This document shows, one piece after another, positions 36,082-45,789 of a stretch of DNA of 64,000 nucleotides. The translations under genes and the position numbers were made by a program. How positions within the stretch are numbered: the first letter of the stretch is position 1; every line of letters begins with the position of its first letter. Under the pieces are notes generated by a model. It was given only the letters and a program-made list of their open reading frames with translations, had not been told where the DNA came from and made no database searches. The DNA is from CAJQQY01 sp045104975 (GTDB lineage Bacteria > Bacteroidota > Bacteroidia > Chitinophagales > Saprospiraceae), in NCBI GenBank assembly GCA_045104975.1, contig JBGCCY010000023.1, positions 1 to 64,000 of the forward strand, read 5' to 3'.

Positions 36082-38382
36082 ATGTTGAAAAAGATAACTG
36101 CCAGTTTTATTTTCTTACTATTACTCTCCGTTTTTTCGTTCGGGTTTAACCTAGATTTGAGTACCAGTCCTACACATAAGGTTTCTAATAATTGTTTAAG
36201 TTTTGTATTTGTTCCATCTGATTATAATGGTCAAGATATCAGTTGTCCTTCGGCTTCTGATGGTTCACTTTCCATCAATGCATTTGGTGGAACTGCTCCA
36301 TATAATTATGCATGGGAAGATGGTACATTTGGCATCCAACGAAACAACTTAAATGCAGGAACCTACAGCTTAACCGTTACAGATATCAACGGATGCAGCT
36401 TAAGTTCATCTATTACTTTGCAAGATCCTTCTCCTTTAAATATTATTAAAAACATTCTCAATCCAGTCAGTTGTGCCAATACTCCTGATGGTTCTCTTGG
36501 TGCAAGTGCAACAGGTGGAACACCTCCATATAATTTTCAATGGGAAAATGGAAACCAAGGTCCAACAGCTGAAAACTTAACTTGTGGTGTTTATCCTTTA
36601 ACTGTAACTGATGCAAATGGCTGTTCCGAGACTGCTGTTTTCGGATTGCAATGTCCTCCAATTATGGAAGTGAATATTACGGTTACCTCTAATTTTAATG
36701 GGTTCAATGTTAGCTGCCCAGAAGCAGCCGATGGAGGTGCAGAAGTAAATGTCCAAAATGGAAATGCTCCTTATTCTTACAATTGGAGTTCAGGAGCTTC
36801 AAATATTTCAGCGAACAACTTAACGGCAGGAATCAATAGTTTAATCGTTACTGATGACAATGGTTGTTCGGTAACTGCATTCGTAGAATTAACTGCACCT
36901 GTTGCTATGGAATTGACACCAACTGTTCTTTCTGATTACGAAGGCTTGGCAGTAAGTTGTATTGACGCGACAGATGGAAAAGTTGCAATAGCAGTAAATA
37001 ATGGAAATACTCCTTACTCTTTTCTTTGGGAAAATGGTGAGGCAGAAGCTGAGGCAATCGCCTTGAGTGCTGGTGAAAATAGGGTAACCGTAACCGACGC
37101 AACAGGTTGTACCGTTGAAGAAATAGTTGATTTAAGTTTTTATAATATTACTATTACAACTGAAACCGTAAGCGATTATAACGGAGCAGATATTAGTTGT
37201 TCTGATGCAAACGATGGAGCTATTCAAGCAAATGTAATCGCTGGAATATCTAGTCCTCCAAATGTAACCTATGCCTGGAATAATGGAAATGTAAATGCAT
37301 TGTTAGAAAAGATCTCTGCAGGCAATTACGCCTTGACTGTAACGAGTGCATTTGGTTGTACAGCTACCGCAGAAAGTATGATTGAAGCACCTGCTCCGAT
37401 TCAAGGTGCAACCATAGCAACCTCTAATTATAATGGTTTTAACATCAGCATCAATGGATCAGATGATGGAATAGCAACAGTCAACCCGAGTGGCGGTACA
37501 GCTCCATATTCGATTCTTTGGGAAAATGGCGAAACAGATTTTGAAAACGAATCTCTCTCAGCTGGAATACAAAATGTGTCCATCACAGATGCGAATGGAT
37601 GTAGTACTCAAACATCTATTGTACTTAACCAACCAACCATATTGGATGGCTATGCAGATGTGCTTTCAGATTATAATGGTCAAGATATTACTTGCATTGG
37701 AAATAAGGATGGAAAAGCAATTGCTTTTGGTTCTGGTGGAGTTCCGCCATACACTTATGCATGGTCTAACAATATATTTACGGATAGTACAAGTCAACTA
37801 GAATCAGGTACTCATCAAGTAACTATTACTGATGCGAATGGCGCAACTTTCTCAACTGAAGTTACACTTTATGAACCTGATCCAATCGAATTGGAATTGC
37901 AAAGTACTCCATCTTCTAACCCTGGTGATGGGACAGTTTCCGTTATTGCTCGAGGTGGAGCATCACCTTTTAGTTTCATCTGGAATGATCCTCAAGCTCA
38001 ATCAGGTGAAGCACTTGACTTGCTCGAATCAGGTTGGTATCGAGTAACTGCGACCGATGCCAATGGTTGTCAAGAAGATGCTCAAATCGAAGTAGAAAAA
38101 TCACTTGAAATAATTTGTATCAAAAAAAATATAGTCATCACTCCAAATGGGGATGGGAGAAATGATTTTCTCTCTTTGAATTGTATTCATCCATTTAATA
38201 ATGATGTTGAAATTTATGATCGTTGGGGAAACCTAGTTTTCCAAGCAGTTGATTACGATGGAAGTTGGACTGGATTGAAAAGAAATAAACAAGTTCCAGA
38301 TGGTGGATATTTTTACATTATCCGAGTGGCGTTGCCAACAGGAAAACGAACCTTTAAAGGTTCGTTGACTATCATTCGATAA
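36082..38382 (+). CDS. SprB-like repeat adhesin with T9SS type B (CHU_C) C-terminal domain
   Basis: The 766-residue product has a signal peptide and then eight SprB-type repeats of about 75-85 residues. Each has the frame ...SDYNGQDISC...DG...GGTAPY.Y.WENG...L.AGTY.LTVTD.NGC.... The C-terminal part (NIVITPNGDGRNDFLSLNC...EIYDRWGNLVFQA...GGYFYIIRV...TFKGSLTIIR) is the gliding-motility-associated T9SS type B sorting domain. SprB of Flavobacterium is a mobile surface adhesin moved by the gliding motor; this short version may be an adhesin whether or not the cell glides. The PorP/SprF gene follows 75 bases later, the usual partner arrangement. Confidence 0.95.
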   Translation: MLKKITASFIFLLLLSVFSFGFNLDLSTSPTHKVSNNCLSFVFVPSDYNGQDISCPSASDGSLSINAFGGTAPYNYAWEDGTFGIQRNNLNAGTYSLTVTDINGCSLSSSITLQDPSPLNIIKNILNPVSCANTPDGSLGASATGGTPPYNFQWENGNQGPTAENLTCGVYPLTVTDANGCSETAVFGLQCPPIMEVNITVTSNFNGFNVSCPEAADGGAEVNVQNGNAPYSYNWSSGASNISANNLTAGINSLIVTDDNGCSVTAFVELTAPVAMELTPTVLSDYEGLAVSCIDATDGKVAIAVNNGNTPYSFLWENGEAEAEAIALSAGENRVTVTDATGCTVEEIVDLSFYNITITTETVSDYNGADISCSDANDGAIQANVIAGISSPPNVTYAWNNGNVNALLEKISAGNYALTVTSAFGCTATAESMIEAPAPIQGATIATSNYNGFNISINGSDDGIATVNPSGGTAPYSILWENGETDFENESLSAGIQNVSITDANGCSTQTSIVLNQPTILDGYADVLSDYNGQDITCIGNKDGKAIAFGSGGVPPYTYAWSNNIFTDSTSQLESGTHQVTITDANGATFSTEVTLYEPDPIELELQSTPSSNPGDGTVSVIARGGASPFSFIWNDPQAQSGEALDLLESGWYRVTATDANGCQEDAQIEVEKSLEIICIKKNIVITPNGDGRNDFLSLNCIHPFNNDVEIYDRWGNLVFQAVDYDGSWTGLKRNKQVPDGGYFYIIRVALPTGKRTFKGSLTIIR

Positions 38383-38457
38383 AAAATAAACGCTCTAATA
38401 AAAATGTAAGTGTATTGTTTTTTCGAAAAAAATAATACGTTTCAAAACCGTTTTTAA

Positions 38458-39387
38458 ATGAAGAATTTTTTACTCATCATATTTTGTTGTTTCTGTTTGG
38501 GAAAAATCAATGCCCAACAGGAAAACGCATTTTCACAATATCACCTCAATCCTTTTTTATTAAATCCAGCAGCAGCGGGATCTAGCGATTTACATACCAT
38601 TTTTGTTCATGGTCGTTTTCAATGGACAGGTTTACCTAATTCACCTAAAACAGCACTTATTAGTTATGAAGCTCCTTTAGGAAAAATCGGTTTAGGTGCA
38701 ATGATCTTCTCTGATCGAGTAGCCTCTTTAAGACGATTTGGTGCTAATTTCGCTTATGCTTATCGCTCAAAAATTGACCGATACACTTTGTCCATTGGAC
38801 TCTCAGGACACTACCAAAGATTCTTTTTGGATAACAACGCAATCGACGGATTAGAAAACCCAGATGATATAACTGTAAATGATGCGATGAATGGTTTGAA
38901 TGTTTACGATGCGAATTTAGGCGTTTATTTTTCAAGCAATAGAATGTATGTTGGGTTTTCAGTTCCCAATTTAGTGCAAGCCCGATTAAATACTATCGGC
39001 ACCAATCTTAATACTATTTCACAATTAAGTCGTCAATATATTTTCACAGCTGGTTACCGATACTTGCCTGAGAAAGCCATGTTTAGTGTAGAGCCTTCGA
39101 TACTTTTACGAAAGGTGGAGACCCTTCCTTTTCAAGCACTTTTGACAATGAAAATCGGAATGATGCAAGATAGATTTTTTACAGCATTCACCTATGGTAC
39201 AACTGATATTGTCACTATGACGCTTGGTTATCAAATTCTACCCGAAGGAAAAATTGCCTATTCCTATGATTACTCTTTAGGAGAAATTTACCGATATACG
39301 GGAGGTACACATGAGATGTCTTTCGTCTGGGAATTTGGAAAAGATGATGCTAAAAGAGCCAAACCAACCAAAAGGTTTAAAGGATAA
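38458..39387 (+). CDS. PorP/SprF-family outer-membrane protein (T9SS type B partner)
   Basis: The 309-residue protein has a signal peptide (MKNFLLIIFCCFCLGKINAQ) and the typical PorP/SprF opening ENAFSQYHLNPFLLNPAAAGSSD...FVHGRFQWTGLPNSPKTALISYEAPLG. Alternating beta strands to the C-terminus (...DYSLGEIYRYTGGTHEMSFVWEFGK) fit an outer-membrane barrel. SprF is required for delivery of SprB to the surface, and such genes sit next to their type B cargo. Here the cargo is the preceding gene, probably in the same transcript. Confidence 0.95.
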   Translation: MKNFLLIIFCCFCLGKINAQQENAFSQYHLNPFLLNPAAAGSSDLHTIFVHGRFQWTGLPNSPKTALISYEAPLGKIGLGAMIFSDRVASLRRFGANFAYAYRSKIDRYTLSIGLSGHYQRFFLDNNAIDGLENPDDITVNDAMNGLNVYDANLGVYFSSNRMYVGFSVPNLVQARLNTIGTNLNTISQLSRQYIFTAGYRYLPEKAMFSVEPSILLRKVETLPFQALLTMKIGMMQDRFFTAFTYGTTDIVTMTLGYQILPEGKIAYSYDYSLGEIYRYTGGTHEMSFVWEFGKDDAKRAKPTKRFKG

Positions 39388-39419
39388 TTTATGTTAACTT
39401 TTTTAAGTGAGATTTTAGT

Positions 39420-39457
39420 AAAGCCATCCTAAGTAGCATAGGGTGGCTTTCTTTTTT
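39420..39457 (+). terminator. Terminator of the SprB-PorP operon
   Basis: AAAGCCATCCT (39420-39430) pairs with AGGGTGGCTTT (39440-39450) with one G-U pair. A T-run follows. Confidence 0.85.
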
Positions 39458-39568
39458 CACCTCAAAAAAGATCAAAATTAAAACTCCCAATTTGTTGATT
39501 CCCATTTTTGATTATAATTGAAGTTTTGATTTTGATTTCCTTTTCCTTTCTTTTGCAAAAAGAAAAAA

Positions 39569-40231
39569 ATGATTCCAATCTCAATTTCATCCGAAGTCAA
39601 ATCAAAATGCCCCCTTCTTCAATTAGGCTGCATTCAATGTAATTTGATGGTTACTAATGAATATCCAACTCTTTTAGAATTAATTCAAAAAGAACTTTCA
39701 GCTTTACAAAATCAACTTTCGGTAGAAGATATTTCCAAAATTCCGTCAATTCAATCATCTCGAATTGGTTACAAATCTTTGGGAAAAGATCCTGCACGTT
39801 ATCGGCTTTCTGCTGAAGCTTTACTGCGTAGAGTTGTCAAAGGGAAAGGATTGTATCAAGTAAATAATGTGGTTGATTTATTAAACTTAACTTCAGTAAA
39901 GTCAGGTTTTTCTATCGGTGGCTATGATGCTAAAAAAATTGAAGGAGATGTTCAACTGAGCATCGGTAAAGCAAACGAACCTTATGAGGCTATCGGAAGA
40001 GGTGATTTGAATATTGAATTCTTGCCCACCTTTAGAGATCAAAAAGGAGCTTTTGGAAGTCCGACAAGTGATTCTGTTCGAACCATGGTTACACCAAAGA
40101 CTCAACAGTTCCTGATGCCTATTTTTAATTTTGGGGGACATGAAAATTTGGAAGAAGTAATGAACGATGCCATTTCTTTATTGGAAAAATATGCAGCAGG
40201 TTCCTCTTTTGAAACTAAAATAATTAGTTGA
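39569..40231 (+). CDS. B3/B4 tRNA-binding domain protein (PheT-editing-domain-like)
   Basis: The 220-residue protein is a stand-alone B3/B4 domain, as found in the beta subunit of phenylalanyl-tRNA synthetase. Typical parts are SSRIGYKSLGKDPARYRLSAEALLRRV, LYQVNNVVDLLNLTSVKSGFSIGGYDAKKI and EVMNDAISLLEKY. In PheT this domain hydrolyses mischarged Tyr-tRNA(Phe). Free-standing forms are widespread, and a trans-editing or amino-acid-related role is only inferred. No signal peptide. It converges on the next gene over a strong hairpin. Confidence 0.85.
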   Translation: MIPISISSEVKSKCPLLQLGCIQCNLMVTNEYPTLLELIQKELSALQNQLSVEDISKIPSIQSSRIGYKSLGKDPARYRLSAEALLRRVVKGKGLYQVNNVVDLLNLTSVKSGFSIGGYDAKKIEGDVQLSIGKANEPYEAIGRGDLNIEFLPTFRDQKGAFGSPTSDSVRTMVTPKTQQFLMPIFNFGGHENLEEVMNDAISLLEKYAAGSSFETKIIS

Positions 40232-40236
40232 TTGTT

Positions 40237-40281
40237 TTTTGACTGTTGTACTGTTTGACGATAACAATACAACAGTCAAAA
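40237..40281. terminator. Bidirectional terminator
   Basis: TTTTGACTGTTGTA (40237-40250) and TACAACAGTCAAAA (40268-40281) are perfectly complementary and lie between two convergent stop codons. Confidence 0.85.
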
Positions 40282-40287
40282 CAAAAA

Positions 40288-41235
40288 TCAAAATTTCTTC
40301 GCTTTTTCAAATTCTTGAATCAATTGATCTCGATCAATAATAATCCATTCGTTAATCAAAATAATTGACAAAGAAGTTGGAGCATCATTTTCAAATGATG
40401 AATTAATACGTCCATATTTGAATTCATCAATGATTCCTTCGACCGTGATCGTTTGTTCAATATTATCTTCCTTTGCCACTTCATACATTAATTTTTCATC
40501 AGATCTTCGAATGAACCCATCTGAGAAAAATTCAACTCTAACTTTCTTTCCAAAAGAATCTAAGATTGCGAAACCCGAATATTTATATTTTTTTCCATCA
40601 CCCTCCATGCCTTTATTTCTTTCGACTTTAACATCATTGATTCTCAATTTTACGATTTTATCTTTTGCCAAATAATTATCATATCGTTCTTGAGAAAGGT
40701 CTTTGAATTGTTCCGACACATTAGAATTCTCATTGTACAAAGTATCTAGAAACTGTTCTGCTGAAATGATGAAGTTTTCAGAATTGCCTGTAGTTTCATA
40801 GGCAATAGTTTCCTTGATTCCATGCAAGCGATTCAAAAAAGATAAATCATATTCTGTTTCTTCTTTTTTGATTTTTAAGATCCGTTGTTTTCGATATTCT
40901 AATCCAACGATTGATAATTCCTTAGTGAGTCTAGCTAAATCTTTTTCCAAAATAATTTGAAGTTCATCAATTGGTGTACTCTCATTTTTACTAATTGGAT
41001 TTTGAACGGTCAATGCAAGCGTTTCTTTTTTAGTTTCAGAAAGAGAAGGATGGCTTTTAACCGCAATTTTTGAATTCGTGGCCATCTCCTCCAATGAAAA
41101 AGGAATATTCAATGAGACACCTTTTGGTGTTTGAACATCTTTAGAAACAGGAATGGTATCAACTGAACTTTGTCCCAATCCAAAAAATGGAATAACAAAA
41201 AACAGCATTAGGGAATAGTTTTGTTTGGATTTCAT
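40288..41235 (-). CDS. Exported protein of unknown function
   Basis: The 315-residue product starts with a signal-like leader (MKSKQNYSLMLFFVIPFFGLGQ). Residues about 85-160 form a charged helical hairpin (DELQIILEKDLARLTKELSIVGLEYRKQRILKIKKEE). The C-terminal half is beta-rich with a motif-free domain (KLRINDVKVERNKGMEGDGKKYKYSGFAILDSFGKKVRVEFFSDG). I do not recognise the family. It is monocistronic, with 273 AT-rich bases upstream in which no clear promoter was seen. Confidence 0.7.
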   Translation of the reverse strand: MKSKQNYSLMLFFVIPFFGLGQSSVDTIPVSKDVQTPKGVSLNIPFSLEEMATNSKIAVKSHPSLSETKKETLALTVQNPISKNESTPIDELQIILEKDLARLTKELSIVGLEYRKQRILKIKKEETEYDLSFLNRLHGIKETIAYETTGNSENFIISAEQFLDTLYNENSNVSEQFKDLSQERYDNYLAKDKIVKLRINDVKVERNKGMEGDGKKYKYSGFAILDSFGKKVRVEFFSDGFIRRSDEKLMYEVAKEDNIEQTITVEGIIDEFKYGRINSSFENDAPTSLSIILINEWIIIDRDQLIQEFEKAKKF

Positions 41236-41508
41236 AATTAACGAATTTAACCCGCAGGAAGAAATATTTTAAAGCAACAACAAAAAAGGGGGCGAAAAAA
41301 ATTTATTCACATAGAACTGAATCTTAATATGAAATATTATGCTTTGGGGATGCAAATATTGTAATTTTTCCTAATATTAATAAGATTATCACCTTTTCAT
41401 TTTTGCTGCTTTTTAACTCCTTTTTTTTTACTTCTATACTTTTTAAAAATATTCCCGCAAAAAAATACATAACCAACTAGCAATCAAACAAATAAGCTTC
41501 CTTCAAAT

Positions 41509-42141
41509 TTACTCAAGATGATATTCGACAAGTCTTCTTTGAAATTGGGACACATGAGCATTGCCAAAAAAGAAATTATTTTCTTGAACCTTACCTATTC
41601 CTCTAGAATAATAGGTATTTATCAATTGGGTAGACCAATCTACTGCCACAAAAGGTGTCACTTCTCCTTGAAAATTTAAGCAATCAAAAACTCCAGCTGT
41701 AGTTTCAATTGGAGTCGTTGGAATATCCATTTTATAAATAATTTTAAAATTACTATTGTTCGTAATTTTAAGTGTATCAGTAAAATTGGAAGACGAAAAG
41801 TAGATATTATTTTGGGGATCAATCAAAAATCCAAGAGAGTCCCTTCTGAATTTTATCACAATCGGAGCAGTTATAAAAGAATTGTTCTCTTTGATTTTTT
41901 TATAAATCGAAGCGCCAATCAAAGTATCTTTTAAGATAGTTACTGTATCAATTTTGCCATCCTGAATTTCTTCTATTCCTGATGAATCAATTTTATACCA
42001 TTGATAAATCCAATATGATCCAATCTCCATCGGAAAATATGATTCTGGAATTTGGGATTCGCAAGAGGGAACAACTGTCTCTTTTTGACAAGAATAAATA
42101 AAAAGGAGCAGAATAGAAGTTGTGAATAATTTAAATTTCAT
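41509..42141 (-). CDS. Predicted surface lipoprotein, unknown function
   Basis: The 210-residue lipoprotein has the lipobox IYSC (Cys18) followed by QKETV. This resembles the QKDDE-type lipoprotein export signal described in Capnocytophaga, so surface exposure is inferred. The mature part opens with PESYFPMEIGSYWIYQWYKID, a pattern common in unnamed Bacteroidota lipoproteins, and is otherwise beta-rich without a catalytic motif. Confidence 0.75.
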   Translation of the reverse strand: MKFKLFTTSILLLFIYSCQKETVVPSCESQIPESYFPMEIGSYWIYQWYKIDSSGIEEIQDGKIDTVTILKDTLIGASIYKKIKENNSFITAPIVIKFRRDSLGFLIDPQNNIYFSSSNFTDTLKITNNSNFKIIYKMDIPTTPIETTAGVFDCLNFQGEVTPFVAVDWSTQLINTYYSRGIGKVQENNFFFGNAHVSQFQRRLVEYHLE

Positions 42142-42266
42142 TTTTCGTTTGTTTGTTTTCCAAAACGCAAAATCACTTCATGTATTTTGATTTTTCTAAA
42201 TGTTAAAAATACGAAATGCCCTAATTAAATCATCCTTTCCTTTTACACTAAAGATCCAATTCTGAT

Positions 42267-42274
42267 TATCTTTG
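42267..42274 (+). promoter_or_regulatory. Probable -7 box for the PLD-fold gene
   Basis: TATCTTTG is a perfect TAnnTTTG match 65 bases before the ATG at 42339. Confidence 0.5.
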
Positions 42275-42338
42275 CAAAAAACTTTCTTAGAAATATCTTG
42301 TATGTACGAGATTTCTTTAAGAGCAAAAAAAAGATATT

Positions 42339-44495
42339 ATGAAAAAAATTCTACTCCCTACTTTTTTATTACTCTTTTCTATTTTCTTAAATGCGCAAAC
42401 AATTGCGGAAATTCAAGGAACTGGCGATGCTTCTCCTTTCGATGGGCAAAGTGTAACCACGACAGGAATTGTCACAGCTGTCGCTCCTCAAGGTTATTTT
42501 ATTCAAGATGGAATCGCTTTGCGAAGTGGTATTTATATTTATGAGCAAAATAACTCTCCTGCTCTTGGAGATGAAGTTACTTTGACAGGAATGGTGACAG
42601 AATTTTTTGAGTTGACTGAAATTGTTGACTTGACTAGCTTCTCGATTAATTCTTCTAACAATGCTCTTCCTGATCCAATTTCAGTTTCAACAGGTGATGC
42701 AAGTAATGAGAATTACGAAGGTATGTTGGTCACCGTTCAAAATGCAACTTGCACTAATACCGATATAGGATTTGGCGAATGGCAAGTTAATGATGGAAGT
42801 GGTGCGCTTGCAATAGATGATTTGATGTATCTTTTTTCACCTGATTTAAATATCGATTATGGGGTGACTGGTATTTTGACTTATTCTTTTAGCGCTTACA
42901 AAATTGAGCCTCGTTCGATGGATGATGTAGAAATTCAGATTCCACTTTATTTTACTGTTGCTCCCAAAGAAAGTAATATTACCACCTCTAGTTTAACGGT
43001 AACTTGGGAAACAAATATTCCTGCGAACTCTAAACTTTCTTATGGTTTAACCGACGCATTGGAATTGGGAACTTTGGAAAATTTGGCGATGAGTACTACC
43101 CACGAAGTTGTCCTCGAAAACCTTTCTCCTGCAACAATTTATTATGTCAAACCTTTTTCAGAAGATGGAGCTGAAGTCACTCCTTCCCAAACTTTAGTCA
43201 TGGCTACAGCTTCGAATAGTTCTGGAGAAATGAAGGTATATTTCAACCATTCTGTCGACCATTCTGTGGCAACTGATGAGTTAGCGATCTACACTCCAAA
43301 CATTGTAGATACTATTATTAGCTATATCGATGCAGCACAACAAACATTGGACATCACTATGTATGAGGCTGAGAATCAACCAATTGTGGATGCCATCAAT
43401 GCTGCTGATGATCGAGGTGTCACCGTTCGGGTGATTTCGGATGACATGGGAACTAATGAATTTTTTGATGGATTGAATTCAACCATTTCTTATCTAGAAG
43501 GAAATGCAACTGGAATCATGCATGACAAATTTTTCATTATTGACAGAGAGAATGTCGATAATGCTTGGGTCTTGACTGGCTCAATGAATCATACGGTCAA
43601 CAATCTAGGTTGGGATTATAACAATATAATTACAATTCAAGATCAATCGTTAGCGAGAGCTTATACTTTAGAATTTCAGGAAATGTGGGGTAGTGATGGA
43701 GCGCAATTTGACCTAGCAAATTCTAAGTTTGGAAATGAAAAATCAGATAATACACCTCATCATTTTTTGATCAATAATATTCCAGTAGAATTGTACTTCT
43801 CTCCTACCGATGGAACGGCTCAAAGAATTACAGAGGCCATTGATGCTGCAGAAAGTGAATTAGCTTTTGCTGTTTTGGTTTTTACGGAAAACTCTTTGGG
43901 GACTGCTGTCAAAAATGCCTACGATCGAGGTGTGACGACTCAAGGAATTATCGACTATGTAGAATTCAATGGAAGTGAATATGATTTTTTATTAGCGAAT
44001 AATATTGATGTGCAAGATTATCAAAATGACGATGGTTCGCAATGGCCTGATGGACCGACTTTGCATCACAAATATGCAATTGTAGATTATGCACAGGGAA
44101 GTTCGACACCGCTTTTGATTACAGGTTCGCATAATTGGAGTGCTTCTGCAAATTCGATTCATGATGAAAATACGTTGTTAATTTACGATCACACTTTGGC
44201 AAATATTTATTACCAAGAATTTTCTGCACGCTTCCAAGGATTCACCGATGCGACGAATGATTTAAAAATTTCTCCTTTGGAAATTTCTCCAAATCCATTT
44301 GCGGAGCAGCTTAATTTTGAGGTACCTGAAAATGGAAATTTAGTGGTGAGTGATTTGGCTGGTCGGATTCTTTTTCAACAAAAGATTAGTGAAGGTTCGA
44401 ATCGGTTAAATACTGAAAATTGGATGAGCGGAATTTACTTTGTGAAATTTGTTGGGGAAAATACTCAGCGAATTGGGAAGGTGGTGAAACGATAG
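42339..44495 (+). CDS. Secreted phospholipase-D-fold protein with OB-like and FN3 domains and T9SS tail
   Basis: The 718-residue product has a signal peptide (MKKILLPTFLLLFSIFLNAQ). An OB-fold domain of the extracellular-nuclease type (22-195, SVTTTGIVTAVAPQGYFIQDG) comes first, then a fibronectin-III-like domain (205-290). Two PLD half-sites follow: His395, Lys397 and Asp402 (MHDKFFIID...TGSMNHT) and His576, Lys578 and Asp583 (LHHKYAIVD...TGSHNWS). The C-terminus (LEISPNPFAEQLNF...GIYFVKFVGENTQRIGKVVKR) is a T9SS sorting tail. With both HxK sites present it should hydrolyse a phosphodiester. The OB/FN3 context fits an extracellular nuclease as well as a phospholipase. Confidence 0.9.
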   Translation: MKKILLPTFLLLFSIFLNAQTIAEIQGTGDASPFDGQSVTTTGIVTAVAPQGYFIQDGIALRSGIYIYEQNNSPALGDEVTLTGMVTEFFELTEIVDLTSFSINSSNNALPDPISVSTGDASNENYEGMLVTVQNATCTNTDIGFGEWQVNDGSGALAIDDLMYLFSPDLNIDYGVTGILTYSFSAYKIEPRSMDDVEIQIPLYFTVAPKESNITTSSLTVTWETNIPANSKLSYGLTDALELGTLENLAMSTTHEVVLENLSPATIYYVKPFSEDGAEVTPSQTLVMATASNSSGEMKVYFNHSVDHSVATDELAIYTPNIVDTIISYIDAAQQTLDITMYEAENQPIVDAINAADDRGVTVRVISDDMGTNEFFDGLNSTISYLEGNATGIMHDKFFIIDRENVDNAWVLTGSMNHTVNNLGWDYNNIITIQDQSLARAYTLEFQEMWGSDGAQFDLANSKFGNEKSDNTPHHFLINNIPVELYFSPTDGTAQRITEAIDAAESELAFAVLVFTENSLGTAVKNAYDRGVTTQGIIDYVEFNGSEYDFLLANNIDVQDYQNDDGSQWPDGPTLHHKYAIVDYAQGSSTPLLITGSHNWSASANSIHDENTLLIYDHTLANIYYQEFSARFQGFTDATNDLKISPLEISPNPFAEQLNFEVPENGNLVVSDLAGRILFQQKISEGSNRLNTENWMSGIYFVKFVGENTQRIGKVVKR

Positions 44496-44496
44496 T

Positions 44497-44620
44497 TTTT
44501 TTTTGCCACAGACTTGGACTGACTTTTATGACGTTCCCATGATGGGTTCTCTAAAAAAATACATTTTGGGAGAGTCTTAAAAAAGTCATAATAGTCAGTC
44601 CAAGTCTGTGGCAAAAAAAA
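44497..44620. repeat. 36-bp inverted repeat, copy 1 of the nitrilase-bracketing element
   Basis: Arms 44497-44532 (T-run, GCCACAGACTTGGACTGAC, TTTTATGAC) and 44585-44620 match with one mismatch over 36 bp. The outer ends are T8 and A8 abutting the stops of two convergent genes, so it can act as a bidirectional terminator. The first 33 bases recur exactly at 45563-45595, on the other side of the nitrilase gene. Confidence 0.9.
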
Positions 44621-45556
44621 TCACCTCTCCCGATTCACTTTAAAATCAAAAACATCCCTCCGATTATAATGCCCCGAAGTATCCAACGACATTCGCTCTT
44701 CATAAATCTGATCCATATTTTCAATTGTAAAAAAGATCATTTCCTCTACGCCAACTTGCGGCCCTAACAATACTTTCCCGTAAGGCCCAATTACACAACT
44801 CGATCCATCCAAAACCATCTGATCAGGATTCTCAACTAAGTATTCTGGCAATTTTAACTCCTTCGGAAAATCACTTCCTCGCATCACTTGACCAACAGCT
44901 ACCACAAAACATCTTCCTTCAAAAGCATATTGTCGACATGTCACTTGATGCATCTCATGCACCATCGGAAACAAGGAAAAATGAATATGCTCATTACTTT
45001 CATGCATCGCCATTCTCGACAGCGGCATCCAATGTTCCCAACAAATCAATCCGCCAATTCGCCCAGCAGAAGTGTCAACTGCATTCAGATCTTTTCCATC
45101 ACCTAAACCATGCACTAATTTTTCCGTAAAAGTCGGCATCAATTTTCGTCGATGACAAACGATCTCCCCAGTCGAATCTATGATGATAAATGAATTATAA
45201 ATCGTCCCGTTCCCTGCACCTTGCCGAACAATTTCATTCATGCCCATGACAATGACTATTTTATTTTCTTTCGCCAATTGACAAAGTTGTTGTGTTTCAG
45301 CGCCACCGACTTCGACACTATTTTGATACATTTTGGCAAAAACCTTTTTCATTGGTTCGTGATTCCATCGAGCGATGTCTGGACAATGATCTAACCAAGC
45401 AGGATAACCGCTCAACCAAGATTCTCCAAAAACGATGAGTTCTGCATTTTGCGCAGTAGCTTGTTGAATAAGTTGAATGGCTTTTTCCATACTCTTTTTT
45501 AAATCGAGATGAATGGCAGATTCTTGGACAATAGCGAGATGGGTTGATTTTTTCAT
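44621..45556 (-). CDS. Nitrilase-family carbon-nitrogen hydrolase
   Basis: The 311-residue enzyme has the full Glu-Lys-Cys triad: Glu45 in FGESWLSGYPAW, Lys138 in HRRKLMPTFTEK and Cys172 in GGLICWEHWMP. The GYPxW and ICWEHWMPL motifs point to the true nitrilase branch (organic nitrile to acid and ammonia) rather than amidases. Substrate cannot be given. Both ends are marked by the same inverted-repeat element, directly past the stop (44497-44620) and just before the ATG (from 45563). No aldoxime dehydratase or other nitrile-pathway gene is nearby. Confidence 0.9.
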   Translation of the reverse strand: MKKSTHLAIVQESAIHLDLKKSMEKAIQLIQQATAQNAELIVFGESWLSGYPAWLDHCPDIARWNHEPMKKVFAKMYQNSVEVGGAETQQLCQLAKENKIVIVMGMNEIVRQGAGNGTIYNSFIIIDSTGEIVCHRRKLMPTFTEKLVHGLGDGKDLNAVDTSAGRIGGLICWEHWMPLSRMAMHESNEHIHFSLFPMVHEMHQVTCRQYAFEGRCFVVAVGQVMRGSDFPKELKLPEYLVENPDQMVLDGSSCVIGPYGKVLLGPQVGVEEMIFFTIENMDQIYEERMSLDTSGHYNRRDVFDFKVNRER

Positions 45557-45562
45557 ACTGAG

Positions 45563-45667
45563 TTTTTTTTGCCACAGACTTGGACTGACTTTTATAACTT
45601 TTTAAGACTTTCCCCAAACGTAATATTTTTTTCCAAAAAATAAAAGTCTGTAAAAAGTCATTCATCA
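45563..45667. repeat. Degenerate second copy of the nitrilase-bracketing element
   Basis: Bases 45563-45595 are identical to 44497-44529. The partner arm is decayed (AAAAGTCTGTAAAAAGTC near 45642-45659). The copy starts 6 bases before the nitrilase start codon, thus in its leader or promoter. Confidence 0.8.
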
Positions 45668-45789
45668 TGATTAGCATCTTGTGGTATTAACCATTAAAAA
45701 AATAGGCGCAGCTCTTCCGAACTGCACCCACTCAAAGAATAGCTATGGATTACTAAAAAGAAACTCTTGTTGTTAAGCCAAAGTCGAAT

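Noticed and set aside
36082..38105. Regularly spaced repeats in the SprB-like gene as a DNA repeat array
   Set aside because: They encode about 80-residue protein domains; the DNA similarity is explained by the protein.
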